In this document: in pieces, positions 40,006-46,896 of the stretch
How positions within the stretch are numbered: position 1 is the first letter of the stretch
Layout of the letters: each line of letters opens with the position of its first letter
From: Dinochytrium kinnereticum
Lineage: Eukaryota > Chytridiomycota > Chytridiomycetes > Chytridiales > Chytridiaceae
Assembly: GCA_027604005.1 (NCBI GenBank)
Contig: JADGJT010000130.1
Span: 1-46,896, forward strand
Length of the DNA stretch: 46,896 nucleotides
Reading direction: 5' to 3'
Program-made: the position numbers and the translations under genes
Notes under the pieces: generated by a model
The model's input: only the letters and a program-made list of their open reading frames with translations
Told to the model about the DNA's origin: nothing
Databases searched by the model: none

Positions 40006-42387
40006 ATGGAGGGGCTTCCGAGAAACGCCATCGAGGGCATCGCATACTACCTGAGCCCTCTGTGCGCTTTAAAGCTTACGCGTCTATCGGCGTCATTACG
40101 GAGGACATGCATCTTTGCCCGTGATTTCTACTTTGCTCTTAGACACTCAAGGGCATTCATTGCTCGCTCGTCTTCATCAACTCTGAACCCTTCATCATCA
40201 AGACGAGAAGAGATGGAATTGGATTTCAAGGAGCTGAATGTGGTATATGTGGCCGCCCTGATCTATGTGGACGGCGAGCTTGGGAGCCTCAAAATGATTC
40301 TTCCTATCAAAAGCTGCAAGGCTGCCTCGAGATGTTTTTTCGCCGATGATGGACCTTATTGCTATGATCACAAGAGAATGTTTGCGATGGCCTTTGAGTT
40401 TCTCATAGATCAAATTGGGTTGGACGATTTATCGTTTCTCTGGACTAGGACTATTTTCAGCCTTTCTTCTGTCGATTTGCTTCATAAAGTTCCGTTGGCC
40501 GTTGCAAGAGTACAGAGCTATTACGAGATATTCGACTGCGAGTCTGCAGCATGCGATGGTTCCCATCACGTTCCCCATTTGTGTGATGGGAAATTCGTGA
40601 CGGACGCTATTTATCGAGCCGTTCTTTCCAGGAGCCTCCAGGCGTTGCGAATTCTATGGGTGGGCCGGCTTCCTCCCCATCTTGATATTGGATATTTGGT
40701 TCAGCATGTCGCCGCTTGGGGCTGGGCTGATGTCTTAAAAGTCATAATGGAGTTGGAGGATATCTATCAGGAAAACCCAGGGACTCACTTCATCAAGTCT
40801 GCCGGGGGTTATGATGTGTTGAAGTTCGTGACTTATCATCCCCGACTGTCGTTTGATGCGGGGCGATTTTGCAGGAACTTGAGGGTTGCAGATTCCCTTG
40901 ATGCGTTTCTTGCGTCTTACTCGAAATCGTCCTTGAAGCCGGATTTCAATGTGGTCGCCTATGACCTCTATCATCGCAGAGATGGTCGAAAGCTAATAGT
41001 GCAGCTCGAAGTACCGGAATCTTGTAAACGCGCGTATTTGAATTATGCACTGGCTCGGACAGATGTGGATAATATGGAGGGCCGTATCTGGGGTGTCCTG
41101 GGTTTAATTGATCAGCTAGGGGATCTGGATATCGAATTGTCGTCAATTTTAGAGCTGGCTGTTTGCTCGCGTGACGCCAGCGCTGTGCGCTATATATTTA
41201 CAAATTTCAGCGAGGCAAGACCCTCAGTTTACTTGGTTTGGCAGGCTTTCCGTTTCATGGATGGCAATGTATTAGATTTACTAGTATCTGATCCGCGAAT
41301 CGACATCTATAGTTTAGCTGACCATTCTATGCTGGCGGCAGCGGCGAAGTCTAGTTTGGAATTAGTATTGAGATTTCTTCGTGGCCCCCGGTTAGCAGAT
41401 CAAGGCGATTTCGAGAAATTTGTTTGCCTGGTGCGAGAGTCCGTTCCTAACAGAATCAGATCAGATCTCTTAGATTTTTCTAAAATGGACCTGAATCCAC
41501 ATGCGTTTAGATTTGCCTGGATCATTTTCGAGCTTTACCCGCGCTACCTTTCCGATAACGAAATGCTTTCGGTTCTCGAGGCTATCGTAGACGAAGACTT
41601 ATTTAATGGTGACGAACCGACTCAGCTCCTGGATGCCAAGATAGTCCTTGAGCGATTGGACGATGATCGAATACATCAGGCCCTTTGCTATTCGCCAGAT
41701 CTTATCCTTCAGCTTCTTTGCTTTGCTGCTCAAGTCGGAAGCTGTGCAACGATCAGCTCCATCATCAATGAGTTTATTATTATTCTGGATGATCAGAGCG
41801 TTATCGAGTACCTCGGCACATCGCTTGCCGTAGCGATTAAGTTCGATCAAGTTCAGGCTGCACATACTATTCTGTCCTCCACCATACCTAGTGGAAGAGC
41901 CATGACAGTGAAACCTAAAGCGATTTCTGGAGCTTTTATTCGATGCAATGAGGAGATGATGATGTTATTGCTGTGTTTTTCGAATACCAACCTGAATTTC
42001 CTGGGAGAGAACGAGCTTCAGATAGCCTTTGAGATTGATCCAGAATTTGTGAGCAGGATGATGAAAGATCAGAGATTCTCTCATCTTTTACCTTTCTGGG
42101 ACAATTATCTTCCATTAGGATCGTCGGATTCCTCACCGTGTTGCGATAATCCGTTTTTCTCCTGCTGTGATGAATCCCCTAAACCATTTCTGTATTCTCC
42201 CAGTGTCAAACCCGAGCAACCCAGATGCCCGTCTCCTCTGGTCTTTTTCGATTCGTTTCTTTCGTCGACTGCAAAGTCCCTTAACATATATAGCGCTATC
42301 GCCTGGACAACGCCATTAAAACAAGAGCAGAAGGTAAAGCCTTTCATTTATCACTCTACTAACTTATCTCCCAACTATGACTCATAA
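40006..42387 (+). CDS. F-box-like protein with degenerate ankyrin-type repeats
   Basis: Single open frame of 793 residues. The N-terminus (LPRNAIEGIAYYLSPLCALKL, then LSASLRR) has the pattern of a divergent F-box. Downstream, helical repeats such as GNVLDLLVSDPRIDIYSLAD followed by SMLAAAAKSSLELVLRFL resemble the degenerate ankyrin repeats that accompany such N-termini in large families of early-diverging fungi. A Cys-containing segment (SSPCCDNPFFSCCDES) occurs near the C-terminus. The frame stops at 42387, but an intron from 42334 (GTAAAG donor after QEQK) to an ATAAG acceptor at 42393 would extend the same frame through a basic 95-residue tail ending at 42676. That tail has poor composition, so the unspliced end is preferred. 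Function: probably an SCF receptor, by analogy only. Confidence 0.65.
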   Translation: MEGLPRNAIEGIAYYLSPLCALKLTRLSASLRRTCIFARDFYFALRHSRAFIARSSSSTLNPSSSRREEMELDFKELNVVYVAALIYVDGELGSLKMILPIKSCKAASRCFFADDGPYCYDHKRMFAMAFEFLIDQIGLDDLSFLWTRTIFSLSSVDLLHKVPLAVARVQSYYEIFDCESAACDGSHHVPHLCDGKFVTDAIYRAVLSRSLQALRILWVGRLPPHLDIGYLVQHVAAWGWADVLKVIMELEDIYQENPGTHFIKSAGGYDVLKFVTYHPRLSFDAGRFCRNLRVADSLDAFLASYSKSSLKPDFNVVAYDLYHRRDGRKLIVQLEVPESCKRAYLNYALARTDVDNMEGRIWGVLGLIDQLGDLDIELSSILELAVCSRDASAVRYIFTNFSEARPSVYLVWQAFRFMDGNVLDLLVSDPRIDIYSLADHSMLAAAAKSSLELVLRFLRGPRLADQGDFEKFVCLVRESVPNRIRSDLLDFSKMDLNPHAFRFAWIIFELYPRYLSDNEMLSVLEAIVDEDLFNGDEPTQLLDAKIVLERLDDDRIHQALCYSPDLILQLLCFAAQVGSCATISSIINEFIIILDDQSVIEYLGTSLAVAIKFDQVQAAHTILSSTIPSGRAMTVKPKAISGAFIRCNEEMMMLLLCFSNTNLNFLGENELQIAFEIDPEFVSRMMKDQRFSHLLPFWDNYLPLGSSDSSPCCDNPFFSCCDESPKPFLYSPSVKPEQPRCPSPLVFFDSFLSSTAKSLNIYSAIAWTTPLKQEQKVKPFIYHSTNLSPNYDS

Positions 42388-43278
42388 GGCAAATCTTTTG
42401 CGGATGTCGAGACATGTTTTTTCCAAACATGACATCGTTGACCCACGCCGTAAGATTCTCTTGTACCGCACAAATATTTCTGTGAGATGCTCACGACGAA
42501 AGCAAAGGCGCTGGCACCGTCATGTCTTGCGGGTGACTTTAGCAGATGGGGGGTTTGGGCGCCGAGCGCGGCGGAGATTGTGTTGCTGGGCGGTACGGAG
42601 GGTTAGAAGGTTTAAGGGGAAATGGGTTAGGATGTGGGTCAGATTCGTTGTCAAGGTTATAGTGCGGGGATATTAGGCGGATACCGATATGCATTCTTTT
42701 TTGTTTGTGTATGAATGTGGTACCTACTTTATTTTGTTATGTATTTCTCTGCCCACTCCTTTCTTATCTCCGATTCCGCATATGTGTCGTTCCCTTTTTT
42801 TTTCGTTGTTTATAGTTTTCATATTTTGTTTTGTCTATTGTGCTTCAAGTTAAAGATGCCACTGTACTTTGTGAAAATCATTACAGAAACAATATTTCTG
42901 CACATTTTCATTCACCTGAAGCGCCGTTGGTTCGTTGCGGCGTGTCGTGCGATTAGCTCGCTGAGAGCATTATTTACTGATTGCCCTTCAACGTTGATCA
43001 TGGCGCAAGGCAGCAAGGGCAAGAAGGACAGATGGCATGGTTGGACCAGGAAGGTTCTCCTCCAACGACAATAGGGTTGCATGCCTCTTCACCATTGGCT
43101 GCTTTTTTCTTTTTTATTAATAAATAATAAATTTTATTTATTTATTTATTATTATTTTCTTTTCTTTCTTTCTTTTTTGCGGGTTGGCTGGCGAGTACCT
43201 TCCCGGCTGCTGCTGCTTGACCTCCCTCCCCCGTTGCCTGCATCCATCCATCCATCCATCCATCCATCCATCGATACC
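42388..43278. other. Intergenic 0.9 kb, with a tetranucleotide repeat
   Basis: May include the alternative last exon of the preceding gene (42394-42676). A TTTA-rich stretch lies at 43122-43155 and a CATC microsatellite (about eight units) at 43241-43272, ending six bases before the ATG of the OB-fold gene. No independent gene is convincing. Confidence 0.5.
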
Positions 43279-43914
43279 ATGGTGACCATTAGCCGTCTCA
43301 GCCTCGGCTGCAGCGTCAAGGACCTTGTTGCCAAAGTCCTTCATGTCCGGTCCATCAACACCGACGCTGAGGAAGCCAGCGCCCGCAAGGGGAACACTCT
43401 CTTTGAAGGTAGGTGGGGTTTGATACCTGCTGCTGCAGCAACGCCAAAGGATGCCGTGAGAGGCTAACTCGCAGCGTGTTTTCACTTCAACCGCTCCTTT
43501 CGAACAACAAGCCCTACTATCAGACAGAACGGGTCAGGTTATCTTGGTTTTTCGCTCGAGTATGTGAACAAAACGTCTTTCCAATTTGGTTGAGAGCCTC
43601 CTCGCTTTCTATGTTTCTTATGTTTGTCTCTGGACTAACAAACATTCAAACACTTTATGATAGATCACTCGGATATTGTCAAGCCTGGTCGTGTCATTAA
43701 GGTTCGCTCTGGAAGGGTTGCATCTTACAATGGAAGGATGCAAATCCAAGGTAAGCATTTCTGGGTAGCCTCCGCTGTTAAGTGTTAATTGAGATTTGAA
43801 ACAACCTTGATTTCCATCAATGTAGTTGGAACGACCTGGGGTGAAATCACAAGGACCTTTGGCGAGTCCTTTGACACCGTGCCATCGAATGCAATCAGCA
43901 ACCTGTCGGCCTGG
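43279..43914 (+). CDS. SOSS-B-like OB-fold nucleic-acid-binding domain (four exons; probably continues into the CobW gene)
   Basis: Four exons, 43279-43408, 43512-43559, 43664-43750 and 43826-43914, join in phase into 118 residues. The product aligns with the OB fold of SOSS-B1/B2 (NABP), which binds single-stranded DNA: VKDLVAKVLHVRSI, then ALLSDRTGQVILVFRS where SOSS-B has a KVADKTGSI-like strand, then IVKPGRVIKVRSGRVASY and GRMQIQVGTTWGEI. The micro-exon of 48 nt carries the DRTGQV core strand, so the fold is complete only with it. The last exon ends at a perfect donor (TGG-GTAAGT). Read-through would stop after 16 more codons at 43965; spliced to the CAG at 43979, the frame runs on in phase into the exons of the CobW gene. 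Whether this is a separate short protein or the N-terminus of a fusion is open, and the fusion is favoured. Confidence 0.65.
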
Positions 43915-44030
43915 GTAAGTGTGGCTGAATCACATCTCCTTTGGGTCTACATGAAAGAAAACTAAGACTCGAAACCCAGACCCGCCGATTTGGTGTCGTT
44001 GTTGCTCGTCAGCACACCGCGCCTGGGTCC

Positions 44031-46666
44031 ATGGAAGGAAGGGATCCAACTGGCATTGAGTTTTTGTTATCATTGGACCACGTTCATGACGTCAAAAGCG
44101 AGTCTGATAGTATTGCTCGCATTCCCATCGACATTGCCAACTATGGGGATACCGAAAAGGATGCAGGTATGAGTGATTTGGAAAGAATATCCCCCTCAAT
44201 GCTTTCTTTGTACTTCCTTTTCTCAGAGCTAATATTGCTTGCTTTTCTAAGCCGTTCGAGCTTTGATCAACATGACAGATATGGAGGAAGACGATTTCAC
44301 GTTGATGAGCTGGGCGCCACCGATTCGTTATGAATCTGTTGCAGCGTTCCCTGAGTTGTTTAAAAAACAATGCGGTACCGAAGACGCTTCGCCATCACTA
44401 GATTCGACCAAACGTTTGATTACTGAACCGGAGCGATTCTACACGCTCATATACTGCGCCACAGTGTCCGGCCATTACCTTCAACAACAATGCCAATCAG
44501 CTAGCAAACCTGAAACCCCTACCACCACGCATTCAAGTTCAGTGAAACATCATCACAGTCATGAGCATGGCGGATGTGACAATACTGGCGGCATTTGGGT
44601 TCCGTTGACCCAAATACATGCTGGCCATGTTAAGGTTTGTTCATCACCGGGAGAGATCCCCAATTCTGTGCCTGTCGAAGCCGAAACGCGGCGCGTCATA
44701 CTTGAGTTTGCACAGACCGTGTTCAGTGCGGGCCCGTGCGTTGATGGCGGTGAAGGAGTCGCTGTGCCTGGTACAGAATCCAACACTTTTCACGATGAGC
44801 AGGACGCTGGATCGGATGGGGGAAGTTCTGGAGCACAAACGGTTGTTGCAACAGATGGAACTGGTGAGAGCGACATCGGGATGACAGATTCCTTGGTGGG
44901 ATCTCATGAGAAAGGTCAATTGAAGGAAAAGCTCCCAGTGACGGTTTTGTCAGGATTCCTCGGAGGTGAGCCTCCAATTGGACGAACTATCACTAACTGT
45001 GACTTCTGGCTATAGCTGGAAAAACGACACTTATGAACAATATCTTAAACCAGGTTAATGGCGGGTTAAAGGTCGCCGTTATTGTCAACGACATGAGTGA
45101 AATCAACATTGATGCCAAGCTTATCGCGCAAGGTATTTGTGAAAAGTCATTTCCATCTTCTCCACCCCATTTGGTTAACATTTTTCTCGCAGGATCGTCT
45201 CTGAACCGTGTAGATTCCAAGATGGTGGAAATGAGCAACGGCTGTATTTGGTAAGAACAAACTTAAGGTCATACGGTCGTTTAACAGGTGTTTATTGAAA
45301 ATCGTTGACACACGTCAGCTGCACTCTGCGGGAAGATCTTCTGATTGAGATACGAAAGCTTGCGCTTGAGGGACGATTCGATTACTTGCTTATCGAATCC
45401 TCTGGAATCAGCGAGCCTCTTCCCGTGGCAGAAACTTTCACGTTCTTGGATGAAGCGACGCAGCAATCCCTGTCGGATGTGGCTGTTTTGGACACCATGG
45501 TCACGGTTGTTGATGGTGTATGTCATCCTTTATTCCCTTATTTTCTGTGCTTTTCAGGCTCATCCGTCTTGCAAAAGAGACAGTTTGTGAGAATCTCACA
45601 TGAAAAGATATCTAACTTATCCACGTGCCTAATAAATCCGCAGTTCAATTTTATCAGACAGTTCAAGTCATCCGACTCGCTCAAACGCTTAAACCTTGCC
45701 GCCGACGCTGGTGATGCACGTAATCTCGTCGACCTTCTTCGCGATCAAGTTGAATTTGCTAATAGTAAGACGTCACATTTTTATTTATTACTAATCTTTT
45801 TCAGTTATTCTCCTAAACAAGACCGATCTACTTGAGCCAGCTGAGACGAAAAAGGTTCAAGATTTAATTCGAGCTATGAACCCCTTCGCCGAAGTTATTC
45901 CTATGTCGTTTGGCAACGTTCCGTACGAGAAGATACTTAAAACCGGGAGGTTTTCTATGGGTGACGCGGAAAAGGCGGATATGTGGTTGAAAGAGCCAAG
46001 GTACATTTGGTTTTTTTGTTATTCAATTTAAACCCAAACTTTGATGATTTTGATAGGATTGGCGCGCATACACCTGAGACCCTCGAATACGGCGTATCGT
46101 CATTCATCTTCCGCTCCCACAAACCCTTCCACCCACAGCGACTCTGGAAAATCGTCCACGAGGGTAAAGATGAAGGAGCCTTAGACACGGTGATCCGATC
46201 CAAAGGGTTTATTTTTCTTGCAACTCAGATGGAATCTGCCATCACTTGGTCACAGGCCGGACTTGTTTATCGATTTTCTGTTGGGCAATTTTGGGATGAA
46301 GATGAGGGACATGATCATGATACTTTTGCGGAGGGCAGCAAACATCAACATTTGGGGATTGGCACTCAAGTGGTGTCAAAGAAGAAGAAAAGTCAGCGAA
46401 AAAGGATGGAGGAAAGCGGACCGGCGCTTTATGGCGGGAGAAAGCAGGAATTGGTGTTTATCGGGATCGGAATGAACGAGGCAAAGGTAAGAATAACCTT
46501 TTTTTTTATGTTGGTGCTGGAGTGTGTCTGATTTTGAAATGCTCAGATTCGAGCTGTGTTGGAGAAAGCGCTTGTCACGAATAAGGAGATGAAGTACAGT
46601 CCCAAAGACTGGAAGCGTAACTGGGTGGATCCTTTTGACGATTTTATGTTTAGAACGACGGCGTGA
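44031..46666 (+). CDS. CobW/COG0523 GTPase, putative zinc metallochaperone
   Basis: G3E-type GTPase of the COG0523 group, which delivers zinc or other metals to enzymes. Exons: 43980-44166 (this start uses Met at 44031), 44252-44965, 45016-45132, 45193-45250, 45319-45517, 45644-45764, 45805-46000, 46057-46486 and 46547-46666, all in phase. Walker A is GFLGAGKTT (split by an intron), and the switch region is VIVNDMSEINIDAKL. The metal site is CICC (CxCC, split between two exons). Walker B and its surroundings read DYLLIESSGISEPLPVA, and the G4 motif is NKTD. The C-terminal CobW_C domain includes FRSHKPFHPQRLW, SKGFIFLAT and WSQAG. The end matches bacterial members (LVFIGIGMNEAK ... WVDPFDDF). 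His-rich clusters (HHHSHEHGGC, and HDHDTFAEGSKHQH) are likely metal-binding. About 270 residues precede the GTPase domain and I do not recognise them. A stand-alone protein would be 696 residues; joined to the upstream OB fold it is 831. ATG 44272 is another possible start. Confidence 0.85.
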
Positions 46667-46896
46667 TTTTTATTGATAAATAGCCACGAATTAGCCCCCC
46701 CCCCCACTCTCTTCTTTTTTTGTTTTCAATATAAGAGCGTTTACAATTCTTTCTTAAAAGTTGCTTGTCAATGCCAATGAGCCAAAGACGTTTTTTTCCT
46801 CAACCTGTGCCTTCTTTCAGCGCCATCAGAGCAGACAGTCAGAGGCTCTCGCAAAGACTGGGCATGACCGTACCGTGCTCCAGCGCGCCTCAGCAC
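46667..46896. other. 3' flank to the window end
   Basis: A C-run (46697-46705) and T-rich sequence follow the CobW stop codon, then mixed sequence. No further gene can be called in the last 230 bp. Confidence 0.4.

Noticed and set aside
43251..43272. CATC tandem repeat as a CRISPR-like or coding repeat
   Set aside because: Simple 4-bp microsatellite immediately before the OB-fold ATG; no spacers.
1..46896. Search by eye for transposons, tRNA genes and CRISPR arrays
   Set aside because: No terminal repeats with a transposase or reverse transcriptase frame, no convincing tRNA cloverleaf, and no spaced direct-repeat array were found; a tool search could still reveal a divergent one.

Overview
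The window is nuclear DNA from a fungus. Genes carry many short spliceosomal introns (about 45-250 nt, GTAAGT/GTGAGT-type donors), and the recognisable families are typical of fungi: PT-clade oligopeptide transporters, an Ecm3-like auxin-efflux-carrier protein, a Golgi GDPase, a Tmt1/Crg1-like methyltransferase and F-box/LRR proteins. The F-box protein with degenerate ankyrin-type repeats, a SOSS-B-like OB fold and the heavy low-complexity content suggest an early-diverging, possibly chytrid-like lineage; that placement is inference. Gene models were built by hand from splice sites, phase continuity and family alignment, and all coordinates given are coding limits.

Layout. 0-2.2 kb: edge of an unidentified minus-strand gene, a TATA inverted repeat, then no gene. 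2.2-15.7 kb: an oligopeptide-transport block. Two OPT transporters are transcribed divergently (minus 4905-8866, plus 9345-12473) from a shared 478-bp region that holds a duplicated 27-bp element with GATA-factor sites. The pair is flanked by two paralogous C2H2 zinc-finger proteins (2257-4158 and 14261-15640, both minus). 16.9-24.4 kb: a single-pass membrane protein with a PA-like ectodomain, a Ser/Pro-rich hypothetical protein, a SAM methyltransferase with a 17-nt micro-exon, and a plus-strand protein with two UBA domains and C-terminal DPF motifs. 24.4-27.6 kb: microsatellites, a secreted Cys-repeat protein (gene A, 25087-26380) and a gene-free A-rich stretch. 27.6-33 kb: a ketopantoate-reductase-family protein, a GDA1/CD39 nucleoside diphosphatase and a second secreted Cys-repeat protein (gene B, 32267-32935, minus). 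33.8-46.7 kb (all plus): an Ecm3-like carrier, an F-box/LRR protein, an F-box/ankyrin-like protein, a SOSS-B-like OB fold, and a COG0523/CobW zinc-chaperone GTPase whose exons join those of the OB fold in phase.

Best candidate for something undescribed: genes A and B, about 6 kb apart, share a module C-x10-C-x(8-18)-C-x10-C, usually followed by an aromatic strand [FY]-x-[YW]-x-[FL]-x-[FY]. Five copies occur (three in A, two in B). In four of the five a phase-2 intron splits the codon of exactly the sixth residue after the third Cys. I recognise no known family with this pattern. The second candidate is the OB-fold/CobW fusion, and the third is the OPT/C2H2 block with GATA-bearing repeats.
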